From: Flammeovirgaceae bacterium
GTDB taxonomy: Bacteria; Bacteroidota; Bacteroidia; Cytophagales; Cyclobacteriaceae
DNA: 64,000 nucleotides
Reading direction: 5' to 3'
NCBI GenBank assembly: GCA_023251155.1
Contig: JAHEZH010000003.1
Span: forward strand, 13,041 to 77,040
Each line of letters opens with the position of its first letter. The first letter of the stretch is position 1. The notes beneath the pieces are model-generated. The model had not been told where the DNA came from, ran no database searches, and saw only the letters and a program-made list of their open reading frames with translations. This document shows positions 43,932 to 52,482 of this stretch, piece by piece. The translations under genes and the position numbers were made by a program.

Positions 43932-44380
43932 GCCGTCAGTATTTTCTTTACCAATTCAGAAATGACTTTGCCATCTGCCTTACCGGCAAGTTGCTTGGTG
44001 GCAATGCCCATTACCTTACCCATGTCCTGCGGGCCTTTGGCACCGACCTGCTCAATGATTTTTTTCACTTCTACCGTAAGCTCTTCTTCTGTAAGTTGTT
44101 TTGGAAGGTAACGGTTAATGACCTCGAGTTGGGTCAGCTCTTTCTGAGCCAACTCTGCCCGGTTCTCCTTTTGAAAAATCTCGGCAGACTCCTTACGCTG
44201 CTTGGCGGCCTTCATCAACAGCTTGCTTTCTGCCTCTGATGTAATATCCGCACTTACTCCTTTTTCTGTTTCGGCCAGAAGAATCATTGATTTGATACTG
44301 CGTAAAGCCTCCAGTTCTTCTTTATTCTTGGCAAGCATGGCCTGCTTAATGTCTGCGTCAATTTGTTGTTTTAAACTCAT
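43928..44380 (-). CDS. yqeY: YqeY / GatB-tail family protein
   Basis: 150 residues: the helical GatB/YqeY domain with NRYLPKQLTEEEL (about 90-102) and the C-terminal segment GKVMGIATKQLAGKADGKVISELVK. The domain is thought to bind tRNA, as in the tail of GatB. It heads the leftward block and diverges from pdxJ over 69 bases. An imperfect palindrome GTAAATTTAC (44398-44407) lies between them. Confidence 0.9.
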   Translation of the reverse strand: MSLKQQIDADIKQAMLAKNKEELEALRSIKSMILLAETEKGVSADITSEAESKLLMKAAKQRKESAEIFQKENRAELAQKELTQLEVINRYLPKQLTEEELTVEVKKIIEQVGAKGPQDMGKVMGIATKQLAGKADGKVISELVKKILTA

Positions 44381-44449
44381 ACTATTTTTTATTCGTTGTA
44401 AATTTACGCGTGTAATTGGAAAGAGGAAATTAATCCCGAGTTAGAAATC

Positions 44450-45169
44450 GTGACCCGACTAAGTGTAAATATCAATAAAATTGCCACGCTGCGAAATGCA
44501 CGCGGTGGCAACAATCCGGATGTGATAAAAGTAGCACTGGATTGCGAACGATTTGGTGCGCAAGGTATTACCGTGCATCCCCGCCCTGATGAGCGGCATA
44601 TCCGCTACAGCGATGTGATCGAATTAAAGAAAGTGGTGACCAGCGAGTTTAATATTGAAGGCTATCCGGATGAGCGTTATATGCAACTGGTGCGGGAAGT
44701 AAAACCGGCCCAGGCCACCTTAGTACCCGATGGCCCGCATGTCATCACGTCCAATGCCGGATGGGATACCGTTGTGCATGAACCGTATCTGAAAGAAATC
44801 ATCGCTGAATTGAAAAGCTATGGCACACGCGTTTCTGTTTTTGTCAATCCGGAAAACAAAATGGTGGAAGGCGCAAAGAAGGCCGGTGCCGATCGTATTG
44901 AATTATATACCGAACCTTTTGCCTCGCATTACCATCAGAATAAAGAAGAAGCCGTGAAGCCTTATATTGAAGCGGCCCGCTTGGCCAGGCAGCTTCAACT
45001 GGGCGTGAATGCAGGCCATGACCTGGATCTGCATAATCTCCATTACTTATTTCAATCTATTCCATTGTTGGATGAAGTATCTATCGGCCATGCACTGATC
45101 TGCGATGCCTTGTACCTGGGTCTTGAAAATACGATTCAGCTTTACCTGCGCCAGTTACAGCCCAGCTGA
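44450..45169 (+). CDS. pdxJ: pyridoxine 5'-phosphate synthase
   Basis: 239 residues, the normal PdxJ length. GTG start at 44450 gives [18 protein letters not shown], the family start. Conserved [12 protein letters not shown] (about 40-51), GYPDERY, TLVPDGP, and the C-terminal [14 protein letters not shown] motifs are present. It condenses 1-deoxyxylulose 5-phosphate with 3-amino-2-oxopropyl phosphate in vitamin B6 synthesis. Monocistronic here, divergent from yqeY. Confidence 0.96.
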   Translation: MTRLSVNINKIATLRNARGGNNPDVIKVALDCERFGAQGITVHPRPDERHIRYSDVIELKKVVTSEFNIEGYPDERYMQLVREVKPAQATLVPDGPHVITSNAGWDTVVHEPYLKEIIAELKSYGTRVSVFVNPENKMVEGAKKAGADRIELYTEPFASHYHQNKEEAVKPYIEAARLARQLQLGVNAGHDLDLHNLHYLFQSIPLLDEVSIGHALICDALYLGLENTIQLYLRQLQPS

Positions 45170-45260
45170 TAGCAGCGTGGTTCAGTAGCTCATTCTGACA
45201 TTTCAGTAAGCGCATTGCCCGGTTCATTCCCTTTTACTTTCCGTCTGCGCTCTACCGGGT

Positions 45261-45268
45261 TAGGTTTG
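45261..45268 (+). promoter_or_regulatory. promoter of the 32-residue peptide gene
   Basis: TAGGTTTG matches TAnnTTTG, and TTTC 19 bases upstream resembles the -33 TTTG. The ATG at 45291 is 22 bases further on, giving a leader of about 15 bases. Confidence 0.5.
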
Positions 45269-45290
45269 TATAAGAATAACCATTCAACCT

Positions 45291-45389
45291 ATGAACTACA
45301 GAAAAATTTTACTGCTGGCTGGCATTGCAGTAGCCATCCTTATCTGTCTTTCTACCCGTCTTTTCGGAATGACCGTATCCCTTGTTTAA
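45291..45389 (+). CDS. 32-residue single-helix membrane peptide, too short for ordinary gene calling
   Basis: ATG at 45291 to TAA at 45387-45389. The peptide starts MNYRKILLLAGIAVAILICL: a positive N-end (residues 3-5, YRK) followed by a 15-residue hydrophobic helix, then STRLFGMTVSLV. This is a single-pass or signal-anchor layout. It has its own -7/-33 motif and lies alone between pdxJ and the lipoprotein esterase. No homologous family is recalled. It could be a small membrane regulator, a leader peptide or a toxin; the coding potential is real but unproven. Confidence 0.5.
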   Translation: MNYRKILLLAGIAVAILICLSTRLFGMTVSLV

Positions 45390-45452
45390 TCGTTCATGGT
45401 TAAAGGCTAAATCGTCATTGCCCATCACTTTTAACCGGTTAACTCTTAACGA

Positions 45453-47192
45453 TCAATACCTCCAGCTTTTTACATCGGCACCTTTTGGTGCACTTTCGCT
45501 GATTCGTTTTAATATCTTAGGCAAGTACATCGTGTTGTAGCGAAGACGCGAAACATAATTCGGATTGTCATGGTCACCATTCCAGCAATGTTCGGCACGA
45601 TCGCCATAGTCCACCTCCCCTTTGTAAAAGGGACTGTCTGTTGTTTTTAAAAATCCCTCCATTAAATAAACAGCATTATTCAGGTAGTAATTATCCATAT
45701 CGCCACAGTAGATATGGATCTTACCTTGTAGCTTGGGGCCAAGTGTTTTCCAATCGCGCTCAAGTATATAACGCAGGTCGTAATGTTCCTTCCAGTATTG
45801 CGCCACTGTGGAATCAATGTCGCCTGTCTCTTTGTCAAAGATTCTTTTCGGGTAGCCATCTTCACCTTGTGGTGAATACACCGCTTCCCAGATATCCCAC
45901 TGCTGGCCTGAACGTGATTTTGTACCTAATGCTAACTCAAGGTGATTGCTTTCCTGCATGGTTGATTGAATCTGCCCCAGGTAATTGCGATGTGCCGGTA
46001 TGGGTAGTTTTTTAAACTTCGAATCGTACCAGTACGCATTCTTCTGTTTATAGATATCCACTAATGAATAGGCCCTGAAGTCAACCGGATCAGGACAGGC
46101 CGCGAAGCATCCGTTAAACTCATCAGGATAAAACATTTGTACGGCCAGCGCTTCCCATCCTCCCGTAGAACCACCGTACGTAAAGCGTGCCCAGCCTTGC
46201 CCTATGCCTCTGAATTTTCTCTCAATCTCCGGTATCAGTTCATACATAATCGCATCTCCGTAAGGGCCGATGTTGGCGGAGTTCACCGCATATGAATCGT
46301 CATAGTAGGGATTGGCATGTTGTATTTCGATCACCAGAAACCGGGGAAAGTTTTTGCCGGTCCATTGCTTATAAAAGTGATAGGCTTCCTGCTTCTCAAA
46401 TTTTTTATACCCATAAATATTGAAGCGTGCGATGTAGTCCATCGTGTCCATATCGGCTGGCGGTGGTTCGGTGCTGAAGCCACCAAAATCCTCCGGGAAG
46501 TGACCATGAAAGACCATAAGTGGATACTTTGCTTCCGGATGCTCTTCAAACCCTTCGGGAACAAGCACATGCGCTCCAAGAAATGTGGGCTTACCATAAA
46601 ACGCGGTCAGCATTTTGCTTTCTATCTTAATGTGCCTGATGTATTTCGAATCTTTCGGTGCTTCAATAGGTGCGATCTTCTGATCCAGTACCACTTTAAT
46701 CGTCTCGCTTTTTGCCGAGTCGATTGTAATTCGGAATGGCTTGCTGTAAAAATTACCGGGCTTCCTGTTCCATTGCTGGCCTTCGCCCTGATCAGGTGGA
46801 AGTTTGACGGTATGACCTGTTTTTAATTTATAGGTTTCATATCGGTTGATCAGTCCCTGCACGTAATAATCACCGGGCGGTATATCTTTCAGATAACGAA
46901 AGGGAAAACCAAACGCATTTTCATTATTGATGATCAATTCCTGACCCGGCTGAAGCCCTTCCACATCTACGCCAAAAATAAGTTGTGCCCCCAAACCGTC
47001 ATTCACCTGAAAGCGGGGTTCCGATTTACCGTCATTGGCAAGAATCAATAGGAGCCTCCCGTCCTGTGCCTGATCGCTCATTTCCTTCGTGAACGTAAAC
47101 GCAAATTGTGAAGTGGATTTCGTATTTCGTTTCGTGCATTGAAAAAATGCTACTGCAATAATCACCAGACAGAGAATGTAAATTTTCTTCAT
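45453..47192 (-). CDS. lipoprotein with esterase-D-like hydrolase domain
   Basis: 579 residues. The signal peptide ends in a lipobox-like FFQC, so it is likely lipid-anchored. An N-terminal beta-sandwich (about 30-200) precedes an alpha/beta hydrolase domain with FHGHF, nucleophile elbow YGGSTGG (about 360), acid in CGDMDNYYL and His in DRAEHCWNGDH. Family resemblance is to esterase D / enterochelin esterase-like proteins. The substrate is unknown. Converges on the small peptide gene region. Confidence 0.83.
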   Translation of the reverse strand: MKKIYILCLVIIAVAFFQCTKRNTKSTSQFAFTFTKEMSDQAQDGRLLLILANDGKSEPRFQVNDGLGAQLIFGVDVEGLQPGQELIINNENAFGFPFRYLKDIPPGDYYVQGLINRYETYKLKTGHTVKLPPDQGEGQQWNRKPGNFYSKPFRITIDSAKSETIKVVLDQKIAPIEAPKDSKYIRHIKIESKMLTAFYGKPTFLGAHVLVPEGFEEHPEAKYPLMVFHGHFPEDFGGFSTEPPPADMDTMDYIARFNIYGYKKFEKQEAYHFYKQWTGKNFPRFLVIEIQHANPYYDDSYAVNSANIGPYGDAIMYELIPEIERKFRGIGQGWARFTYGGSTGGWEALAVQMFYPDEFNGCFAACPDPVDFRAYSLVDIYKQKNAYWYDSKFKKLPIPAHRNYLGQIQSTMQESNHLELALGTKSRSGQQWDIWEAVYSPQGEDGYPKRIFDKETGDIDSTVAQYWKEHYDLRYILERDWKTLGPKLQGKIHIYCGDMDNYYLNNAVYLMEGFLKTTDSPFYKGEVDYGDRAEHCWNGDHDNPNYVSRLRYNTMYLPKILKRISESAPKGADVKSWRY

Positions 47193-47359
47193 GCGTAAAG
47201 TCGGATTTAGGTTTTGGAAGTTAGCATTCCGTTTCGATTCTTACTAAACTTAACCATCGTCGACGATTAAAACTTTTGATGAATGGCAATCTTTGAGAAA
47301 AAAAGGCGCTTACATTTAATCAGAAGCATATTATATTGCACTATCAAGTAGCTGGCCGA

Positions 47360-47740
47360 ATGGAGATTTTTTTGATTGAAGACGACACCATTTATTCTGA
47401 GTTCCTGAAAAAGGCGCTCAGCCAAAACGATTCGTATAAAATAAGAGTGTTTCATACTGCGGAGGATGCGCACGCAGCGATCAATGGAAACCTGCCCGAA
47501 GCATTAATCATCGATTACAAACTGCCGGGGATGTCAGGTATCGAATTCTTTGAAAAGATAAAAGGGAACGTAAAAGAAGAGAACAAGATCATCATGCTCA
47601 GCGCCCTTGACGATGGAAATATGGTACTGAGTTTTATTCAAAAAGGGGTGCGTGATTATGTGATCAAGGATGAGAGCGTGATTGAGTCGCTTCGCGCTAT
47701 TCTGGATGGCACCGAGGACGATTCTTATCTTTTTAATTAA
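47360..47740 (+). CDS. single-domain CheY-like response regulator
   Basis: 126 residues from the ATG at 47360; the frame opens at a TTG 8 codons earlier. Acidic pair Asp8-Asp9, phosphoacceptor Asp52 (in IDYKLPGMSG), Ser81 and Lys103 are in the right order. No output domain. Its stop overlaps the stop of the convergent histidine kinase gene in TTAATTAA, and it likely receives phosphate from that kinase. Confidence 0.92.
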   Translation: MEIFLIEDDTIYSEFLKKALSQNDSYKIRVFHTAEDAHAAINGNLPEALIIDYKLPGMSGIEFFEKIKGNVKEENKIIMLSALDDGNMVLSFIQKGVRDYVIKDESVIESLRAILDGTEDDSYLFN

Positions 47741-48593
47741 CACTCTTTTTTAATAGCACGCTGAAGGTGGCCCCTTTCCCCGCCACACTATCGCAGCTTA
47801 CTTCCCCTCCCGCTTTTTCCACTAGCGATTTTACAATCCATAAGCCCAACCCGGTAGAACTTTCTCCTGCTGTTGGCTGTGCCGACAAACGCTGAAATTT
47901 TTGAAAGATTTTGCCTGTGTCTTCTAACGTCATTCCAGGCCCTTCATCTTTTATGTTGATGCGGTAACTGTCTTCAGCCTCTTCCTTCATGGAAACATAA
48001 ATGGTTTTCCCGGATGGAGAGAACTTGACGGCATTGGAAAGCAGGTTCTCGAAAATGCGATTGATAAAATTGCGATCTGAAAAAATCCTTGCCGGATCTG
48101 GCCCTGTGAATTCAATGGTGATGTCTTTTTTCTCTGCCAGTGTGCGATAATTTTTTATCAGTGAATGGAGCTGCGTGAAGAGATTAAGTTCCTCAGGAGC
48201 CATGTCCATACCACTTTCTTCCAGCTTGCGCTTGTCCAGCAGATTGCGCATCATACTCAGGCCATCCACCGTAATCTGGTGGATTTTATCCAGGTATTCT
48301 TGCTGCTCTTCCGTGAGATTGCCCGACATATCCATCAGCTGCGCCAGGGCAAAAATGCGATTGAATGGGCCCTTCAGATCATGTGATACCACACTGATGA
48401 TTTGCTGCTTTTCATAGTTGAGCCGTTGCTGAATTTCGTTTTGCTTCATCAACTCGCGCAGCTGACGCTCAATCTCATCACTCTGTAGGCGAATCAGTTT
48501 TTTGTGCCTGTGTAAACGCTGATACGTGATCCACAGCAATGCCATTACCAGTGCGAGACTTATTAAAATAATAGCAAGCCATGAATTGGTCAT
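47733..48593 (-). CDS. single-span histidine kinase
   Basis: 286 residues. One membrane helix at the N-terminus (5-25), a short coiled coil (about 28-60), HisKA-like phosphoacceptor SVVSHDLKGPFNRI with His71, N box NLLSNAVKF (about 183-191), G1 DEGPG (216-220) and G2 STGLGLWIV (246-254). No sensor domain outside the membrane; the short N-terminus suggests sensing through the membrane helix or a partner. Convergent with the CheY-like gene. Confidence 0.92.
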   Translation of the reverse strand: MTNSWLAIILISLALVMALLWITYQRLHRHKKLIRLQSDEIERQLRELMKQNEIQQRLNYEKQQIISVVSHDLKGPFNRIFALAQLMDMSGNLTEEQQEYLDKIHQITVDGLSMMRNLLDKRKLEESGMDMAPEELNLFTQLHSLIKNYRTLAEKKDITIEFTGPDPARIFSDRNFINRIFENLLSNAVKFSPSGKTIYVSMKEEAEDSYRINIKDEGPGMTLEDTGKIFQKFQRLSAQPTAGESSTGLGLWIVKSLVEKAGGEVSCDSVAGKGATFSVLLKKSVN

Positions 48594-48658
48594 TGTGCAG
48601 AAGTATAAGTTACTCCTTCCTGACGAATCTAATCACCTTCGGGAGATAAAAAAAATGG

Positions 48659-49108
48659 TTACAGCTTCAGCTTGAAATCTTCTTTGTGATCCACCGGCAC
48701 ACGGACAGGAATGCCATTTACTTTTGCTTTGAGGTATCCTTTGTAATGAATCTCGTATTTTTTTCCTCCGAATAAACTCTTTAGCGCATCCATCACGCCA
48801 AATTCCTTGAGTGAAAGGTTCACTTCTATCGGCACGGTAAAGTCTGATTTCGGCCGGGCTAAGGCGCTCAGTTTCTGATCCACGTATGCTGACTTTTTAC
48901 CATCTACAAAAACTTCCACGTTGATTTCGCGCAGGCGCAGGCGTGAAGAGTTGGGATTATAAAAAAGCGCTTCGCCTTTCAATACGGCATTCTCCAGATC
49001 AGTCTGATCAAGCGACAGGTTTTTTACATCCTTGAAAATGATAGTGTCTTTTGGAACACACGAGGTGACGATAATTAAAACAGAAATAAAAAAGAATAAT
49101 CGCTTCAT
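48659..49108 (-). CDS. LEA14/WHy-type lipoprotein
   Basis: 149 residues. Lipoprotein signal with VTSCVPK at the lipobox. The body (about 30-145) is the LEA type 2/WHy beta-sandwich: NPNSSRLRLREINVEVFVDGK, VPIEVNLSLKEF. Such proteins are thought to protect against drying or osmotic stress or act in the envelope. Divergent from the dioxygenase gene with a 17-base gap, so their promoters must overlap or lie in coding sequence. Confidence 0.82.
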   Translation of the reverse strand: MKRLFFFISVLIIVTSCVPKDTIIFKDVKNLSLDQTDLENAVLKGEALFYNPNSSRLRLREINVEVFVDGKKSAYVDQKLSALARPKSDFTVPIEVNLSLKEFGVMDALKSLFGGKKYEIHYKGYLKAKVNGIPVRVPVDHKEDFKLKL

Positions 49109-49112
49109 AACT

Positions 49113-49120
49113 TAAATTTG
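49113..49120 (+). promoter_or_regulatory. -7 promoter element of the 2OG-oxygenase gene
   Basis: TAAATTTG matches TAnnTTTG, five bases before the GTG start at 49126. No good -33 box is seen. Confidence 0.32.
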
Positions 49121-49125
49121 CCCTT

Positions 49126-49734
49126 GTGAACATAGCTCAACACCAACTCGATACCATTGCCGATGGCCTGGCTGAAAACGGATATGCGGTGGTCGATCAT
49201 TTCCTTTCGGAAGACGAAGTACGCCGCATCCTTCAGCTTGACGATTTCAAAAATGCGTTGTTACATTTCAAAAAAGCCGGCATTGGCAAAAGTACAGACA
49301 AACAGATAAACGAAAGCATACGCGGTGATTATATACAATGGATCGATAAAGAAACCGCTCCCCCTGAGATAAAAGTTTACCTGCACCGGTTAAGCGAGCT
49401 AATTGCATTTGTCAATCAAGCCTTATTTCTCAGCCTGAAGGATGCCGAAGTACACATGACCGTGTACCCGGAAGGAACATACTACAAACGCCACCTCGAT
49501 CAGTTCAGAAAAGACGATCATCGCAAGCTCTCTGTAATTTGTTACCTGAACGAAGGCTGGCAGGAAAGCCATGGTGGTCAGCTAAGGATGTATTTGCCCG
49601 AAGGCGAAAAAGATGTACTGCCCGTAGCCGGCCGATTAGTTTGTTTCCGCAGTGATCAGATTGAACATGAAGTCATCGCCGGCACACGTGAGCGCATGAG
49701 TCTGACGGGGTGGATATTGGATAGGATTGCCTGA
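49126..49734 (+). CDS. 2OG-Fe(II) oxygenase (prolyl 4-hydroxylase / SM-20-like)
   Basis: 202 residues with GTG start at 49126; no ATG is available before the conserved part. The double-stranded beta-helix has His123-x-Asp125 (YKRHLDQFR), distal His181 (QIEHEV) and Arg188 for 2-oxoglutarate. The fold resembles SM-20/EGL-9-type prolyl hydroxylases. Its protein target is unknown. The start may be at the mRNA 5' end (see the -7 element). Confidence 0.9.
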   Translation: MNIAQHQLDTIADGLAENGYAVVDHFLSEDEVRRILQLDDFKNALLHFKKAGIGKSTDKQINESIRGDYIQWIDKETAPPEIKVYLHRLSELIAFVNQALFLSLKDAEVHMTVYPEGTYYKRHLDQFRKDDHRKLSVICYLNEGWQESHGGQLRMYLPEGEKDVLPVAGRLVCFRSDQIEHEVIAGTRERMSLTGWILDRIA

Positions 49735-49743
49735 AAATGAGCG

Positions 49744-49787
49744 AGCCACGAATGCACGAATAGTGATCATCTCGCGCATTCGTGGCT
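49744..49787. repeat. perfect 12-bp inverted repeat, REP-like element
   Basis: AGCCACGAATGC (49744-49755) is the exact reverse complement of GCATTCGTGGCT (49776-49787), with a 20-base centre. The left arm continues as ACGAATA, partly repeating the arm. It sits between two convergent genes (ends 49734 and 49805), so it may be a transcription terminator, but it has no T-tract. Motifs of this kind are repeated in noncoding DNA of some Bacteroidota; whether this is such a repeat must be checked genome-wide. Confidence 0.6.
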
Positions 49788-49804
49788 GATACGGTTTGTC
49801 AAAC

Positions 49805-50914
49805 TCACTTCGGAAACGGAGTCTTATCCAACTTTGGCAAAAGCGTGAGGGCGTTCTTGTAGTAAATCTTTTTCAGCACATCATCGGGCAAACCAATGCC
49901 ATACATTCTCCAGAAGGCATGATAGCGTTTGTGATAAGGAAAATATTCGTCTTCTGTTTCCAATACGCGGAAGTAGGTTTCGTACTCATCAGGCACCCAG
50001 CTGTCTTTACCAAACAAAACACGATCCTGGTATTTGGTTAAGAAGGCTTTGGCTGCGCGTGGTTGGCGACCGAGCTCGGCAATGACTGCACCAATCTCGG
50101 TGTACATGTTGGGAAGCTGATCCATTAACTGTCCTAATTTCTTAAGATCACTTCCATACCAGCCCAGGTGTGCGTTGATAAATTTGGTTTTAGGATGTTT
50201 CCTGAAAATGCTGTGCTGCTCGGCAATTACTTTTTCCCATTTCACTGAATCCGTGTCGTGCCTGCGGCCGGGATGAAGCTTTAACTCCAGCCAACGCTCA
50301 TTGTTTTTATCGATGGGTTGCCAGAATGCTTTTGGATCAGCGGCATGGATCAACACGGGTATACCTAGTTCGCCACACTTGGCCCACACCGGATCGATAC
50401 GGGGATCATTGATGTGTACGCGATTTCCTTTTCCATCTTTTACAAACAATCCAAGTGTTTTGTAAATTTTCAAGCCCATGGCTCCATTCTTCACATCGTT
50501 TTCCAATTGCTGCACGGCACGGGCGGACCATTGCGGATCATCCATACCATTAAAATCCACATTGGTAAAAACAACAAAACGAGTGGGGTATTGCTTCTTG
50601 TAGTTCTCTACTGACTTCGCTAAATGTTCTCCGCCACCATTGCCAAACCCGCGGCCACTGAGGTTCACCATCACACCCATGTTGAGCTTATCCATTTCTT
50701 TGATCAAGCCACTCAGGTCCACATTGTTCATGTTGGGCTGGTGATTGTGAATGTCGATAAAGGGAAACTTTGCGCGGGTGAGATGATGTTCTTCAACTAC
50801 CAGCGAGGAGGGCGGATCATAGTCTTCAAAATCCATTTTCATATCCAAAGGTTTCTCCTGGCCCTTTGCATACAGCGCAAGGATAATCAGTACCCCTATA
50901 CCTAATTTCTTCAT
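49805..50914 (-). CDS. amidohydrolase (PF04909-type)
   Basis: 369 residues from the ATG at 50914, which begins a signal peptide (MKKLGIGVLIILALYAKGQ). Metal-binding DIHNH (about 55-59), HAADPKAF, and NAHLGW are in the order typical of amidohydrolase-2 TIM barrels; the late Asp is in GKDSWVP. The signal peptide suggests an exported enzyme. Substrate unknown. The gene ends at the REP-like element. Confidence 0.87.
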   Translation of the reverse strand: MKKLGIGVLIILALYAKGQEKPLDMKMDFEDYDPPSSLVVEEHHLTRAKFPFIDIHNHQPNMNNVDLSGLIKEMDKLNMGVMVNLSGRGFGNGGGEHLAKSVENYKKQYPTRFVVFTNVDFNGMDDPQWSARAVQQLENDVKNGAMGLKIYKTLGLFVKDGKGNRVHINDPRIDPVWAKCGELGIPVLIHAADPKAFWQPIDKNNERWLELKLHPGRRHDTDSVKWEKVIAEQHSIFRKHPKTKFINAHLGWYGSDLKKLGQLMDQLPNMYTEIGAVIAELGRQPRAAKAFLTKYQDRVLFGKDSWVPDEYETYFRVLETEDEYFPYHKRYHAFWRMYGIGLPDDVLKKIYYKNALTLLPKLDKTPFPK

Positions 50915-51289
50915 ATCGGTTTGCAACTAAGTTGTAGCAGGCAATTTAATGAAAAAGCATTCGGTGAAGGTATGAGATGGGATGAATGGTTGTTAATAGT
51001 AGTTATATCATTTGAACCGGCTATAGATTACACCGAAATCAACTACGAACCGGATAAACCCTTATTCTTACCCGGACCACCGCGGCAGGGATGGGAAGAG
51101 TTTAGTCACGTGCCTCGCGTGACCGTAGCGAAGCGAAGCGCTGTACAGCCCGTAAAGCCGCCCAAATAAAAAACGAGAGCACAATGATCGCGAATGGAAT
51201 AACGTTTGAATGAAGGCGGGCCAATTGGATAACGATGAAGTAACAAAGCGTATTTCTCATTACCTTCGGGCCAAACTTTAAGGTAACTC
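50915..51289. other. 375-base gap, possible gene remnant
   Basis: No convincing gene. An 82-codon rightward frame (50921-51169, TTG start) encodes a low-complexity-like sequence with no recognised motif and could be a decayed gene. A short inverted repeat GTCACG/CGTGAC lies at 51105-51123. The last part should contain the promoter of the TPR gene, but no clear -7 motif is seen. Confidence 0.3.
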
Positions 51290-52402
51290 ATGCGATTATT
51301 AGGAACACTTTTATTGTCTTTGCTTTTGGTGTCTTCATTTGCTCAAACCAACGAGGCACTGCTGGACGGGGCTCGCAAAAAAATAGCAGCCAACGATTTT
51401 GCAGGTGCGAAGAAGGACTTGAGCAAAGTGATCGATGGTAACACAAAAAACAAACAGGCATTTCTTCTTCGTGGCCAGGCACGACTGGGGCTTGAAGACA
51501 TCTATGGTGCCATTGCGGATTTTACATTTTCGCTGGAGCTGGACTCTACTTTTGCCGAAGCGTTGAATAGCCGTGGTGAAGCAAAGATGGCACTGGCCGA
51601 TGATGATGGTGCTATCGAGGACCTGGATAAAGCGATCAAGTTCAACCCGAAATATACCACGGCATATACCAATCGTGGGTTTGCAAAATACAACATTGAA
51701 GATTTGCAGGGAGCTTACTTCGATTTCTCGAAGGCACTGGAGCTTGGCCCTGTCGATGCCGATAAATATTTTAATCGTGGAATAATTAAGGCAGAATTGG
51801 GTGAGTACATCAGCGCCATTGACGATTACAGCAAAGCGATTGAAACGGACAAGACGGATGCCGGATTATACAATTACCGAGGTGTAGCTTATTTCAATAC
51901 CGGAAATTTTGATAAGGCAATAATGGACTATGACCAGGCGATAAAGCTGGATGCTAAAGATGCGGTGAAGTTTGAGAACCGTGCGCTGGCAAGAAGTGCA
52001 AAAGAAGATTTGAAAGGCGCACTGGAAGATTACAACAAAGCTATCGAACTGGATAGTGAAGATGGCGAAACATTTAATCTGCGTGGCGTGTTGAAACATA
52101 CCATGCAGGACTATGCCGGGGCAATAGAAGATTATACCAAAGCCATTACGATTGACGAGACCAATCCAACGTATTTTGATAACCGTGCGCTGAGCAAAAC
52201 CGAAAAAGAAGACTATGCCGGAGCGGTGGAAGACTACTCGGCTTCGATTGAACTTTATCCGAGCGACCCGGAAACCTACCTGGAGCGGGGACTTGTAAAA
52301 ATACTAATGAACAACAACTACGATGGCTGTATGGACCTGAAGCGCGCAGAAGAAATGGGAGCAACCGAGGCGAAGGCCGCAATCAAGAAGAATTGTAAAT
52401 GA
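51290..52402 (+). CDS. exported TPR-repeat protein
   Basis: 370 residues with a signal peptide (ends SSFAQ). The rest is about ten tetratricopeptide repeats of 34 residues, each starting A..DY.KAIE-like (for example AIDDYSKAIE, AIMDYDQAIK, AIEDYTKAI). TPR solenoids bind peptides and build complexes. No other domain. In Bacteroidota such proteins are often periplasmic scaffolds. Followed by a strong terminator. Confidence 0.9.
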   Translation: MRLLGTLLLSLLLVSSFAQTNEALLDGARKKIAANDFAGAKKDLSKVIDGNTKNKQAFLLRGQARLGLEDIYGAIADFTFSLELDSTFAEALNSRGEAKMALADDDGAIEDLDKAIKFNPKYTTAYTNRGFAKYNIEDLQGAYFDFSKALELGPVDADKYFNRGIIKAELGEYISAIDDYSKAIETDKTDAGLYNYRGVAYFNTGNFDKAIMDYDQAIKLDAKDAVKFENRALARSAKEDLKGALEDYNKAIELDSEDGETFNLRGVLKHTMQDYAGAIEDYTKAITIDETNPTYFDNRALSKTEKEDYAGAVEDYSASIELYPSDPETYLERGLVKILMNNNYDGCMDLKRAEEMGATEAKAAIKKNCK

Positions 52403-52441
52403 TTCTATTTCGAAGTACGAATTAATAAAATCAGCTTAAAG

Positions 52442-52482
52442 AAGTCGTCCAGTTTTCAATCACCGGACGACTTTCATTTTTT
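52442..52482 (+). terminator. terminator of the TPR gene
   Basis: AAGTCGTCC and GGACGACTT form a perfect 9-bp stem with a 14-base loop; TCATTTTTTT follows. It ends at the stop of the leftward RDD gene. Confidence 0.75.

Noticed and set aside
44398..44407. GTAAATTTAC palindrome between yqeY and pdxJ
   Set aside because: Ten A/T-rich bases are expected by chance; no further evidence of an operator.
50921..51169. 82-codon frame as a real gene
   Set aside because: TTG start and no motif; kept only as a possible remnant in the gap entry.
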